Assembly: GCF_003968655.1 (NCBI RefSeq)
Contig: NZ_RXYK01000004.1
Location: 62,001 to 126,000, forward strand
DNA: 64,000 bases
Source: Chlorobium phaeovibrioides
GTDB lineage: Bacteria > Bacteroidota > Chlorobiia > Chlorobiales > Chlorobiaceae
Direction: 5' to 3'
Numbering within the stretch: the first letter of the stretch is position 1; each line of letters begins with the position of its first letter. Below the pieces are notes generated by a model. The model was given only the letters and a program-made list of their open reading frames with translations, was not told the origin of the DNA and did not search any database. A program made the translations under genes and the position numbers. Below are positions 28,362 through 37,163 of the stretch, in pieces.

Positions 28362-29690
28362 TTATTTTTCGCTGGCGCTGGCGCTGGCTCTGACGCTTAT
28401 GGTGCCGGGGGCTTTGATGCGGACATAGATTCCTCCCAGCATGACGAGGAGGTTGATGGCACCTACGACCAGAAATGGGGCTTTGGGGCTGAGCTGGTCG
28501 AACATTCTTCCGCCGAGGGTGGTGATGATGAGGATGCCTATTGCTCCGCTGATGTTGAACATTCCGATGACTGATCCTCTGGCTTCTCGTGGGGCTTCCT
28601 GGCCTATGAGGGATTGTGAGCCGAGGAAGGCGCTGATCTGGCCTATGCCGAGCAGGACGAAGTAGAGGGTTGAGAAGCTGTCGTGGGGGTTTTCGATGAG
28701 TGCGAGCGAGAGGTAGCCGGCGCTGGCAAGACCCATGCAGACAACAAGGGCGGTAACGCGGTTCCAGCGGTCGATGAGGGGGCCGATGACTGGTGCCCAG
28801 AGAAGCGCTGCGGCTTGAGAGATGATGAAGACCATCATGCCTTTTTTGACCGCTTCGGCCGGGTTCATTCCCATGGCGATGCCGGCGGTCGTGCCCCAGA
28901 GGGGGAGGAAGGTTCCTATGATGGACTGGTCACCGCGTGCGACGAAGGCGGCGGCGTAGGAGAGCAGGATGCGCGGGTTTTTTGCGTGGGTGAAGCCGCT
29001 GGTGAGGAGGGTTTTGAGCGGAGGTCGTTCTTCTTTACGGACCGGGGTTCCCCCTTTGAGCCCGACACTGAGAACGATTGCGGTCACCAGCGCGAGGGCG
29101 GCGATGGACATGTGGGCGATGATTCCGGCTTCAACACCGCTGAACCCGCGGCCGATGAGTTTTTCAGGCAGTCCCCCAAAAAACTGGTTGAGGATAACAA
29201 TGCCGAGGCCGTTGAGAAAACCGGTGATGGCGATGAGTTTTCCTCGTGAGCGTTCTGCCGGGTAGTCGACCATGACGGTTGCCAGCCCGCCGGTGACGGC
29301 AACAATGCCGAGGGCGTAGACGATGCGGTAGAGGGTAAGGTCGGCGACCGATTGGGCCATAGGGTAGAGGCCGTATGCGATTGCCAGGAGTATCATGCCG
29401 GCTATGTAGATCGGTTTTCTTCCTATCCTGTCCATGAGGACGCCGGCGGGGATAAAGAAGAGCAGTGTGACGATTTCTGTCCAGAACACCAGGTTGCCGC
29501 TGATTGTCCCCTGCTCGGCGATGGGTATTTTCAGGTGTTCGTTGAGGATGTATGCCTGACCGATGGAGACGAAGGTGACAAGCCCTATGGAGACGAATGC
29601 GGCATAGAGAAAGGTCCATCCGTGCTGAGGAAGCACTCCTGGAGAAAGGATGACCGGGCCGAGGTGGTGCTGCTCAGTTGATGATTTCAA
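28362..29690 (-). CDS. MFS transporter
   Basis: 442 aa, 12 predicted membrane segments. Motif A-like DRIGRKPIYIAGM lies between segments 2 and 3, and a repeat of such a loop (DRWNRVTALVV) in the second half. The C-terminal tail ends in a short Ser-Ala repeat encoded by near-identical hexamers (28369-28393). Substrate unknown; the family suggests drug, sugar or metabolite export. It is the last gene of the minus-strand run that starts with the SMR gene, 18 bases after lolD. Confidence 0.85.
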   Translation of the reverse strand: MKSSTEQHHLGPVILSPGVLPQHGWTFLYAAFVSIGLVTFVSIGQAYILNEHLKIPIAEQGTISGNLVFWTEIVTLLFFIPAGVLMDRIGRKPIYIAGMILLAIAYGLYPMAQSVADLTLYRIVYALGIVAVTGGLATVMVDYPAERSRGKLIAITGFLNGLGIVILNQFFGGLPEKLIGRGFSGVEAGIIAHMSIAALALVTAIVLSVGLKGGTPVRKEERPPLKTLLTSGFTHAKNPRILLSYAAAFVARGDQSIIGTFLPLWGTTAGIAMGMNPAEAVKKGMMVFIISQAAALLWAPVIGPLIDRWNRVTALVVCMGLASAGYLSLALIENPHDSFSTLYFVLLGIGQISAFLGSQSLIGQEAPREARGSVIGMFNISGAIGILIITTLGGRMFDQLSPKAPFLVVGAINLLVMLGGIYVRIKAPGTISVRASASASEK

Positions 29691-29708
29691 TGGTGACTGG
29701 GTTTATGA

Positions 29709-30410
29709 TTATGGGGTGCATGGATAGAGGTGGCCGCTTTCCATGTTCAGGCAGCGGTCGGCGACTCTTGCGTACTCTTCGTTATGGGTGACAATGATGA
29801 AGGATGTCTGGTGCTCTTTGGAGAGGGATGCCATCAGTTCATAGAGCAGATGGCTGTTGCGGCTGTCGAGGTTGCCGCTGGGTTCGTCGGCAAGAACCAG
29901 TTTCGGACGGTTCATGAGGGCTCGGGCTATGGCGACGCGCTGCTGTTCACCTCCGGAAAGTTCCGAGGGGAGGTGGTGGAGCCGTTCGCTGAGGCCGAGC
30001 TCCAGAAGGAGTTCTTCCGCCCTTGTTTTGGCTGGTTTGAGCCGGCCGGTGGCTATGTATTCCGGCATGGCAACATTCTCCAGAGCGGTGAAGTCGGAGA
30101 GCAGGTGGTGGAACTGGAAGACAAAGCCGATTTTGCGGTTTCTGAACGCGGCCAGCTCTTTCTGTTTCTGGCTGTACCGGCCGTTATGAAAGAGGCGTTC
30201 TCCTTCAAAGGTGATTGTGCCGCTGTCGGGCGTGTCGAGCGTGCCCAGCAGGTTGAGGAGCGTTGTTTTTCCGCTGCCCGATGAGCCGATGATGGTCACC
30301 ATCTCTCCTTCGCCGGCCTCAAGACTCACGCTGTGGAGGATGGGAATCGGGGCTTTGCCGGGCAGTGCGTAGGACTTGCTTATGTCGCGGGCTTCCATGA
30401 GCATTTTCAT
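29709..30410 (-). CDS. lolD: lipoprotein-releasing/MacB-type ABC ATPase (LolD-like)
   Basis: 233 aa. Walker [11 protein letters not shown]-loop FVFQFHHLL, signature [15 protein letters not shown], Walker [13 protein letters not shown] and H-loop VTHNEEYA match LolD/FtsE/MacB ATPases; the [15 protein letters not shown] stretch favours LolD. It would energise transfer of outer-membrane lipoproteins through LolCE permeases, which are not next to it. It overlaps the proA stop by 4 bases (ATGA), so translation is coupled. The alternative is another three-component exporter of the same class. Confidence 0.85.
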   Translation of the reverse strand: MKMLMEARDISKSYALPGKAPIPILHSVSLEAGEGEMVTIIGSSGSGKTTLLNLLGTLDTPDSGTITFEGERLFHNGRYSQKQKELAAFRNRKIGFVFQFHHLLSDFTALENVAMPEYIATGRLKPAKTRAEELLLELGLSERLHHLPSELSGGEQQRVAIARALMNRPKLVLADEPSGNLDSRNSHLLYELMASLSKEHQTSFIIVTHNEEYARVADRCLNMESGHLYPCTP

Positions 30411-31675
30411 GCGGGCCGTGTCTGTCCGTCGCCTTCAATCATCCACTTGTATGTGGTGAGTTCACGGAGGGCCATCGGTCCTCTTGCGTGGAGTTTCTGG
30501 GTGCTTATGCCTATTTCCGCGCCAAGTCCGAACTGTGCCCCGTCGGTGAATGCGGTGGAGGTGTTTGCGTAGACAACAGCCGCGTCAACGCGCTTGAAAA
30601 ACTCCGCTTTTACTGCCGGGTCCTCTGTTATGACTGCTTCGCTGTGCTGTGAGCTGTATGCGGCGATGTGTTCGAGTGCATCGTCGAGTGTGTCGACGGT
30701 TTTTACCGAGAGTTTCAGCGAGAGGAACTCTGTTCCGAAATGTTCCGGTTCTGCGTGCTGGAGCAGTTGTTCAGGATAGGAGGCGAGTAGAGAAAGGTAT
30801 GCCCGTTCGTCTGCGAAAATGATGACCTGGTGCTCCGCAAGCGGCCGGCAGAGTTCCGAAAGGTCGCCGAGCCGTTCGCTGTGGATTATGAGGGTGTCGA
30901 GGGCGTTGCAGACACTGGGTCGGCGGGTTTTTGCGTTCAGGACTATCTCTTTTCCCATTTCCAGTTCGCCGCTTTTATCGAAATAGGTGTGCACGATGCC
31001 TGCTCCGGTTTCAATTACCGGTACTTTTGCCGTGTTGCGCACATGGTTGATGAGCGCCTGGCTTCCGCGTGGGATGATCATGTCTATTTTGCCGACTGCC
31101 CCCATCATGACTGTGGCGGCTTCCCGCTCGGAGGGCAGGAGGTAGAGGGTGTCGGGGCTCAGGTTGTGGTCTGAGAGAACCGAGTGAATGAGCTCCACAA
31201 TGGCGCGGTTGGATGCGTCTGCATCGCTGCCGCCTTTGAGGACGGTGGCGTTGCCGGATTTCAGTGAGAGCGCGAAGACATCGAAGGTGACATTTGGCCG
31301 TGCTTCATAGATGATGCCGATTACCCCCATGGGAACAGAGGCTTTGCGCAGCCTGAGGCCGTTCTCAAGTGTCCGTTCTTCAAGCGTCATGTCGAGCGGA
31401 GAGGGGAGCGATGCCACATTTCGAATATCAGCAGCAATCCCCTCAAGCCTTTTCTCATTGAGGAGCAGGCGGTCGTACATCGGGTTGGTTTTCTCCATCC
31501 GCTCCAGATCCTTGTGGTTGGCTTCAAGGATGGCCGCAGCGTTTGGTGCAATCCTGCCGGCCAGGTCGAGCAGCACTTCGTTGATTGTGCTGTCGGTTAG
31601 CGTTACAAGTGTCCGGCTGGCCGTTCTGACCTCGTCGAGTTTCAGTATGATGGTTTCCTTCAGGTTCATGCTCAT
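30407..31675 (-). CDS. proA: gamma-glutamyl phosphate reductase
   Basis: 422 aa. It reduces gamma-glutamyl phosphate to glutamate-5-semialdehyde with NADPH, the second step of proline synthesis. Features: [20 protein letters not shown], the cofactor segment LKGGSDA, and the catalytic cysteine in [17 protein letters not shown]. It is separated from proB by the small phnA-like gene in the same run. Confidence 0.96.
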   Translation of the reverse strand: MSMNLKETIILKLDEVRTASRTLVTLTDSTINEVLLDLAGRIAPNAAAILEANHKDLERMEKTNPMYDRLLLNEKRLEGIAADIRNVASLPSPLDMTLEERTLENGLRLRKASVPMGVIGIIYEARPNVTFDVFALSLKSGNATVLKGGSDADASNRAIVELIHSVLSDHNLSPDTLYLLPSEREAATVMMGAVGKIDMIIPRGSQALINHVRNTAKVPVIETGAGIVHTYFDKSGELEMGKEIVLNAKTRRPSVCNALDTLIIHSERLGDLSELCRPLAEHQVIIFADERAYLSLLASYPEQLLQHAEPEHFGTEFLSLKLSVKTVDTLDDALEHIAAYSSQHSEAVITEDPAVKAEFFKRVDAAVVYANTSTAFTDGAQFGLGAEIGISTQKLHARGPMALRELTTYKWMIEGDGQTRPA

Positions 31676-31699
31676 ATCGTGTCGGTTGTGTTGGCTGAT

Positions 31700-32038
31700 T
31701 CAGGCTTTTTTGACGAATTCGGATTTCAGCTCCATTGCGCCGAACCCTTCTATTTTGCAGTCAATGTCGTGATCGCCCTCAATAAGACGGATGTTCTTGA
31801 CTTTTGTGCCGCCTTTGATGGGGGAGGAGGCTCCCTTGACCTTCAGATCCTTGATGATGGTAACCGTATCGCCGTCGTGCAGTTCGTTGCCGTTGGCGTC
31901 TTTCCACACGCGGGCGGTCGCCTCCAGAGCGGCTTCGCTCTTCGTCCACTCGTGGCCGCATTCGGGGCAGACGAGAAGGGTCCCGTTTTCATAGGTGTAT
32001 TCGGAGTTGCATTTCGGACAGTTAGGCAGATTGCTCAT
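31700..32038 (-). CDS. PhnA-type zinc-ribbon protein (YjdM-like)
   Basis: 112 aa. The N-terminal zinc ribbon is [10 protein letters not shown] ... CPECGHEW (two CxxC pairs), and the PhnA domain follows ([27 protein letters not shown]). Despite the name, members are not phosphonate hydrolases in general and their role is unclear. It lies between proB (21 bases) and proA (24 bases), so it is probably cotranscribed with the proline genes. Confidence 0.9.
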   Translation of the reverse strand: MSNLPNCPKCNSEYTYENGTLLVCPECGHEWTKSEAALEATARVWKDANGNELHDGDTVTIIKDLKVKGASSPIKGGTKVKNIRLIEGDHDIDCKIEGFGAMELKSEFVKKA

Positions 32039-32059
32039 GATAGTGTTGTATTGAGTCGA

Positions 32060-33148
32060 TCAGACTGGTTTTATATAAAGGTAATCGTAATGAACCAGAG
32101 GTTTCTGGTCTTTCAGGCCGATGAGCGGTAGGGTTTTTTCTGAGCTGTACTGCGCCATGCCGTAGCCGATGATGTGGCCGTCGGAGGAGCAGATTTTGAT
32201 GATGTCGCCCTTGTGAAAGGAGCCGGTAATGGATTCTATGCCCACAGGCAGGAGGCTGTTGGCACGCTCTGTGGAGAGGAGTGCTGCTTCGGCGCCCTGG
32301 TTGACTGTGACGGCTCCTTTTTCAAGCCCTTCACTGTTTGCAATCCACTTTTTTGGCCCGTGTGCGGCTTTTGCGGGCAGGAATCTGGTGCCGACCGCTT
32401 CGCCCTGGAAAATCCGGGTGAGAATGCCGGGGGTGCGTCCGTTGGCGATGTGGACTGTAATGCCGAGTTTGGAGAGTTTTTGTGCAATATGGCATTTGGT
32501 CAGCATTCCTCCCCGTCCGAATTCGGATTTGGTGGGGGTGATGTACTGATGAAAATGTTTTGCTGAAGGATCAATTTCCGTGATGAGGGTTTCCTTGCCT
32601 TCTGACATGTCGAACAGTCCGTCTACATGGGAGAGGATGATGTGCCCTTCGGCATCCATCATGGAGGCTATCAGCCCCGAGAGTTCGTCGTTGTCGGTAA
32701 ACATGAGTTCAGTGACCGATACTGCATCGTTTTCGTTGACGACGGGGATGATTCCCTGCTGCAGGAGTGCTGAGAAACAGGTGCGCATGTTGCTGTAATG
32801 CAGCCGGTCGCGGAAGTCGCTTTTTGTTACCAGAATCTGTGCCGTAACAAGGCCGTGCCGGGCGAACAGATCGTTGTAGGTGTTGATGAGCCGTATCTGT
32901 CCGGTTGAAGAGAGGACCTGACGGACGGCAACGGGCGAAAGGTTCTGCGGCTGCTTGATGATGGCGCGGCCTGCGCCGACGGCACCCGAGGAGACCAGGA
33001 TGACCTGTACCCCTTGGCGGCGGAGAGCTGCGAGCTGATCGGTGAGGCTTGCAAGTACCTCCAAATCAAGCTGGCCATCTTTTCGGGTAATGACATTGGT
33101 GCCGATTTTGACGACCGTTTTTCTGTAGAGCGGATGTGCCTGTTTCAT
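32060..33148 (-). CDS. proB: glutamate 5-kinase
   Basis: 362 aa from ATG 33148 (MKQAHPLYRKTVVKIGTNV); the frame opens at 33190 but would overlap the SMR gene. It phosphorylates glutamate on the gamma-carboxyl with ATP, the first step of proline synthesis. Amino-acid kinase domain: VVKIGTNVITRKDG, VSSGAVGAG, NENDAVS, FTDNDELSGLIA. A C-terminal PUA domain spans about residues 280-360 (KGAVTVNQGAEAAL). It follows the SMR gene by 7 bases. Confidence 0.95.
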   Translation of the reverse strand: MKQAHPLYRKTVVKIGTNVITRKDGQLDLEVLASLTDQLAALRRQGVQVILVSSGAVGAGRAIIKQPQNLSPVAVRQVLSSTGQIRLINTYNDLFARHGLVTAQILVTKSDFRDRLHYSNMRTCFSALLQQGIIPVVNENDAVSVTELMFTDNDELSGLIASMMDAEGHIILSHVDGLFDMSEGKETLITEIDPSAKHFHQYITPTKSEFGRGGMLTKCHIAQKLSKLGITVHIANGRTPGILTRIFQGEAVGTRFLPAKAAHGPKKWIANSEGLEKGAVTVNQGAEAALLSTERANSLLPVGIESITGSFHKGDIIKICSSDGHIIGYGMAQYSSEKTLPLIGLKDQKPLVHYDYLYIKPV

Positions 33149-33155
33149 GATGCTG

Positions 33156-33482
33156 TTACGCTGCTGTGTGCTGGGAGAGTTGCAGACCAACGACGCCGAT
33201 GATGATGAGCGCCAGGGAGAAGAGCTTGACGGGAGTCAATGTTTCTGCAAACCAGATGACGCCGATCATTGATACGACAGCTGTTCCAAGGCCGGCCCAT
33301 ATGGCATAGGTCATGCCTATGGGCAGTACCTTCAGCGCCTGTGAGAGCAAGGTAAAGCTAAGCCCGTAAAAAATAAAGACCAAAACTGCCGGGAGTGGTT
33401 TGCTGAAGCCGTCTGAGAGTTTCAGAAAGGTTGTTCCGATGACTTCAGTGGCGATGGCCATGAAAAGTGCTATCCAGTGCAT
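33156..33482 (-). CDS. small multidrug resistance (SMR) family transporter
   Basis: 108 aa, four predicted membrane helices. The conserved membrane glutamate is E13 (IATEVIGTTFLKLSDGF), the binding site for protons and substrate in EmrE-like proteins. YAIWAGLGTAVVSMIGVIWFAE is the family hallmark of helix 3. It probably exports quaternary cations or guanidinium as a dimer. First gene of a minus-strand run (SMR-proB-phnA-proA-lolD-MFS). Confidence 0.93.
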   Translation of the reverse strand: MHWIALFMAIATEVIGTTFLKLSDGFSKPLPAVLVFIFYGLSFTLLSQALKVLPIGMTYAIWAGLGTAVVSMIGVIWFAETLTPVKLFSLALIIIGVVGLQLSQHTAA

Positions 33483-33683
33483 GTTCCTGCAGTGAGGTGG
33501 TTGAAAGGCCTGTGGTCGTTTCCGTGCTCAATATACAAACTCTCCGCTGGAGCAGGAGCCTGTTTTCCGGCCCGTCGTCCGGGGTTGCCAGCAAGCGAAA
33601 AGATGTGCATATTTCCACACTGGCTGAAGGCCATATCTTTTTTTTATGACAGGTGTTGTGATGAACTTTTTTGATGTAGGGCG

Positions 33684-35855
33684 ATGCTGCTTACGGGACT
33701 TTTCGACATATCGTTGCCCTTGCGCAATCCGGTACTGCAGTTTTCCCTGATTCTGCTCATCATTCTCTTTGCCCCTCTCATACTCAACCGTCTGAAAATA
33801 CCGAGCCTCATCAGCCTTATTATTGCGGGTGCCGTTGTTGGGCCTCATGGACTGAACATGATGCTTCGCGACAGCAGTATTGTTCTGTTCGGCACGGTGG
33901 GTCTGCTCTATATCATGTTCATGGCCGGGCTTGAAATTGATGTTGCCGATTTCCGGAAGAACACCCGTAACAGCATATTTTTCGGTCTTTACACTTTTTC
34001 CATTGCTCTCGCCCTCGGTATAGGGGCGGGGACGGTGCTGCTCGGTCTGCCGCTGCTTTCGGCCACACTGATAGGAAGCATTTTCGCCTCCCATACACTC
34101 CTTCTCTATCCCGTCATCAGCAAACTCGGCATTGCCCGCGACCGTGCGGTCAACATTGCCGTGGGTGGCACCATCATTACCGATACCCTCGCCCTTCTTC
34201 TTCTGGCAGTGGTTACAGGTATGTCGTCTGGAGCTCTGACAAGCGCATTCTGGATCAGGCTGGTGATTTCACTCATTGTTTTCGGGCTTGTGGTTCTGCT
34301 GCTCTTTCCTGTTCTTGCCCGCTGGTTTTTCAAGCGGTTTGACGACAGCGTTCTTCAGTATCTTTTTGTTCTGGCACTTGTTTTCATGGCAGGCTTTCTT
34401 GCTGAAGCTGCCGGAGTTGAGGCCCTTATAGGAGCGTTTTTCGGGGGGCTGGCGCTCAACCGCCTGATTCCCCACACTTCGCCTCTGATGAACCGCATCC
34501 GTTTTGTCGGCAATGCCATTTTTATCCCCTTTTTTCTGATAGGGGTAGGTATGCTCATCAACATCAGCGCTTTTTTCCGCGATTTCCGGACCATCTGGGT
34601 CGCCATTGTCATTACTGCTGCGGCAGCTACGGCAAAATATTCCTCGGCCTGGATTACCCAGAAAATTTTCCGCTTTACCAACGACCAGCGCAACCTCATT
34701 TACGGACTGATAGGGGCTCATGCTGCAGTGGCGCTGGCCACCGTGCTGATCGGCTATGGTATTGTGACCGGCTATGCCATTGACGGCTCTCCTGTTCGCC
34801 TGCTTGATGAGAGCATTCTCAATGGCACCATTGTGTTCATTCTTGTGACCTGTACTCTGGCAACTATTGTGGGGGAGAAGGCAGCCGCCAAAGTAGCAGA
34901 GGCTGCAGACGCCCTGGAGAAGCCGGAGGCGGCCGCTGCTGTTCCTGAAGAGCGAATTCTCATTCCTTTGAGCAATCAGGAGCGGGTTGATGAGCTGATC
35001 AATCTCAGCATTACCCTCAAGTCTCCCAAAAGCCCAACTGCTCTCTACGCTCTTCATGTGGCCGACAACAGCGTGAGCGATGAAATTGGTGAAAAGAACG
35101 GCAGGAAGATTCTTGAAAAAGCCGAGGTTGCGGCGTCCTCTACAGACAACAGTGTTACTTCGCTGCTTCGTTTCGACAGTGATGTGCCGAACGGTATTGT
35201 TGGGGTGCTGCGTGAGCAGAAAATAACCGATCTTATTTTGGGCCTCCATGAGAAAACCGGCTTGAACGACTCTTTCCTTGGGGCTTCTTCTGAAAGCCTT
35301 CTTGCGCGCGGCAATGTCACCACATTCATCTACCGTCCGGTCCAGCAGCTTGATACAGTCAAGCGCACCATTATTGTTGTGCCCTCAGGTGCTGAATTTG
35401 AAGAGGGGTTCAGGCTCTGGATGGGCAAAATTGCCAACATCGTTAAAAACACAAGTGTCAAGCTGGTTGTCTATGCCTCACGCCATACCACGGCTGTTCT
35501 GAAAGAAACATGGGGTTCAGCAGTCACCACTGCCGAGTACAGGCCATTCAAGGACTGGGATGACTTCCTCGCGCTGTCCGGGGAGATTAAAAAAGATGAC
35601 AGCCTCATTATTGTGATGAGCCGTAAGCGACATCGCTCCTACCATGACAGCATGGCTAAAATCCCTGCATATCTGGGCCGTTATTTCCAGAAAAACAGTT
35701 TTATCCTGCTCTGGCCCGTTCAGAGTCCCGTGGATGAGGTTTTGCCTGACAAGGCGTTCAGAAAAGGTCTTGACACCCTTGAGCGGTTTGGCAAGATATT
35801 CGGGGAGGCATACAGGAAAGGTTGGAAGCCTCTTCAGCGTCAGACTGAAAAATAG
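33684..35855 (+). CDS. CPA2-type cation:proton antiporter with C-terminal USP-like region
   Basis: 723 aa. The first ~400 residues form a Kef/NhaS-like antiporter with about 12 helices (KIPSLISLIIAGAVVGPHGLNMM near the start). After an Ala/Glu-rich linker the remaining ~290 residues look like two universal-stress-protein-like alpha/beta units (ILIPLSNQERVDELINLSI ... ITDLILGLHEKTG and TIIVVPSGAEFEEGF). The tail probably senses nucleotide or energy state and gates transport. Ion (Na+ or K+) cannot be told. It is divergent from the SMR gene and convergent with the Fur-family gene. Confidence 0.88.
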   Translation: MLLTGLFDISLPLRNPVLQFSLILLIILFAPLILNRLKIPSLISLIIAGAVVGPHGLNMMLRDSSIVLFGTVGLLYIMFMAGLEIDVADFRKNTRNSIFFGLYTFSIALALGIGAGTVLLGLPLLSATLIGSIFASHTLLLYPVISKLGIARDRAVNIAVGGTIITDTLALLLLAVVTGMSSGALTSAFWIRLVISLIVFGLVVLLLFPVLARWFFKRFDDSVLQYLFVLALVFMAGFLAEAAGVEALIGAFFGGLALNRLIPHTSPLMNRIRFVGNAIFIPFFLIGVGMLINISAFFRDFRTIWVAIVITAAAATAKYSSAWITQKIFRFTNDQRNLIYGLIGAHAAVALATVLIGYGIVTGYAIDGSPVRLLDESILNGTIVFILVTCTLATIVGEKAAAKVAEAADALEKPEAAAAVPEERILIPLSNQERVDELINLSITLKSPKSPTALYALHVADNSVSDEIGEKNGRKILEKAEVAASSTDNSVTSLLRFDSDVPNGIVGVLREQKITDLILGLHEKTGLNDSFLGASSESLLARGNVTTFIYRPVQQLDTVKRTIIVVPSGAEFEEGFRLWMGKIANIVKNTSVKLVVYASRHTTAVLKETWGSAVTTAEYRPFKDWDDFLALSGEIKKDDSLIIVMSRKRHRSYHDSMAKIPAYLGRYFQKNSFILLWPVQSPVDEVLPDKAFRKGLDTLERFGKIFGEAYRKGWKPLQRQTEK

Positions 35856-35861
35856 GGGTGG

Positions 35862-36365
35862 TTACTTTTTTCTGCGTCGGGTGCAGGAATGGTTCCTCAT
35901 TTCCGGAATGCACTGACCGAACACTTGCAGGCTGAAACTGCCAAGTTCAAACCCCTGCTGGCGACAGAGCTTTTCAAGCATACTGCCGAGTTCACTACTC
36001 GTAATTTCCACAACCTGGCCACACTGTTCACAGACCACATGCAGGTGGTTGGCAACGCCGTGTGATTTTTCGTAGTGCGTGTGTTTGTGTCCGAGGTCTA
36101 TTCTGGTAACAAGCCGCAGTCGGAACAGGAGGTCGAGGGTATGATAGACGGTTGCCCGGGATATGGATACCCCCTTTTTTTTCAGGCGCTGATAGAGTTC
36201 ATCAGCATCCAGATGGCTTCCGGAACTGTAGATTTCCCGCAGAACCGCAATTCGTGCGGAAGTGCATCGTAGCCCCTGCTCTTTAAGTGCATTGCGCAGA
36301 ACCGATTCGGCCTGCCGGGAATCTGCTGCCTCGCGCAGGGGAGGTGTTGCAATGGTCTGAGTCAT
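35862..36365 (-). CDS. Fur-family transcriptional regulator
   Basis: 167 aa. The winged helix spans about residues 20-105 (LRCTSARIAVLREI ... ISRATVYHTLDLLFRLRLV). Metal-site residues HxH (NHLHVVCEQCG) and one CxxC are present, but the second cysteine pair near the C-terminus is changed to GQC-IPEMRNHS-C, so the structural zinc site may be altered. It could be a Fur, PerR or Zur type; sequence alone does not decide. GGGAG lies 8 bases before the ATG. Repeats in the upstream gap (36409-36510) may be its operators. Confidence 0.88.
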   Translation of the reverse strand: MTQTIATPPLREAADSRQAESVLRNALKEQGLRCTSARIAVLREIYSSGSHLDADELYQRLKKKGVSISRATVYHTLDLLFRLRLVTRIDLGHKHTHYEKSHGVANHLHVVCEQCGQVVEITSSELGSMLEKLCRQQGFELGSFSLQVFGQCIPEMRNHSCTRRRKK

Positions 36366-36408
36366 ATGGCGCTCCCTTTCGGGGGGGTGAACGGTTTTTT
36401 TCTATTCG

Positions 36409-36510
36409 TGTTATTTTAAGTATACAAAGTAAAAATAACATTCACCCGGGCAATGGTTGTTGCCTGCCTGGAGGGGTGGGTGAAAAAATACCGTTGAGAA
36501 TGTTATTTTC
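36409..36510. promoter_or_regulatory. three copies of a TGTTATTTT motif between the Fur-family gene and def
   Basis: TGTTATTTT occurs at 36410-36418 (plus), inverted at 36432-36440, and again at 36501-36509 (plus); the last two share the longer GAATGTTATTTT. The first two form an inverted repeat with a 13-base spacer. The cluster sits between the divergent fur-like gene and def and is a candidate operator for the Fur-family protein. The classical Fur box is not seen. Confidence 0.45.
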
Positions 36511-36590
36511 ACCTCTGAAAAAGCTTCCCCTCCGGGTTTGTTCATGATAGGGGTGGTAAAGAACAGTAACAGTAAGGAGTATGACGAGTC

Positions 36591-37163
36591 ATGATTTTAC
36601 CTATCACTACATATACCGATGAGGTTCTTCACCAGACAGCAAAACCACTCAAGGGGGTGGATGGAGCGGTGGATGAACTTATAGATTCAATGTTCGAGTC
36701 TATGGAGAACGCTTCCGGCATAGGCCTGGCTGCTCCGCAGGTTGGCCATTCACTCCGTCTTCTTGTGCTTGACATTTCATGTATGAAGTCATACGAGGAT
36801 GTGGCTCCGATGGTGGTCATCAACCCCCATATTCTGTCGGTAAAGGGGAAGAATTTGATGGAAGAGGGTTGTCTCAGCGTACCGGGTGTGCAGGGCGATG
36901 TGCAGCGGCCATCCTCCATTACCCTGAAATATCGTGACCGTAATTTCCTGGAGCAGACCGAAGAGTTTTCGGGGATGCTTGCCCGTGTGCTTCAGCATGA
37001 AATAGATCATCTCAGCGGCACTCTTTTCATAGACCGTATGGAAAAGCGCGACCGCCGTAAAATCCAGAAAGAGCTTGATGACATAGCCAAAGGAAATATT
37101 GAGGTAGACTACCCACTTGCACGCGCCTGTTCGCGCGACGGCGGGGGTGCGATATGCATGTGA
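36591..37163 (+). CDS. def: peptide deformylase
   Basis: 190 aa. Motif 1 GIGLAAPQVG, motif 2 EEGCLSVPG (metal cysteine), and motif 3 QHEIDHLSGTLF (HExxH) are all intact. It removes the formyl group from nascent N-terminal methionine. Its last 10 bases overlap the start of fmt, the classical def-fmt pair. AAGGAG lies 13-18 bases upstream, slightly farther than usual. Confidence 0.97.
   Translation: MILPITTYTDEVLHQTAKPLKGVDGAVDELIDSMFESMENASGIGLAAPQVGHSLRLLVLDISCMKSYEDVAPMVVINPHILSVKGKNLMEEGCLSVPGVQGDVQRPSSITLKYRDRNFLEQTEEFSGMLARVLQHEIDHLSGTLFIDRMEKRDRRKIQKELDDIAKGNIEVDYPLARACSRDGGGAICM

Noticed and set aside
34269-35249. 326-codon minus-strand frame
   Set aside because: Antisense to the antiporter gene; Asn/His/Lys-rich with no membrane or domain pattern.
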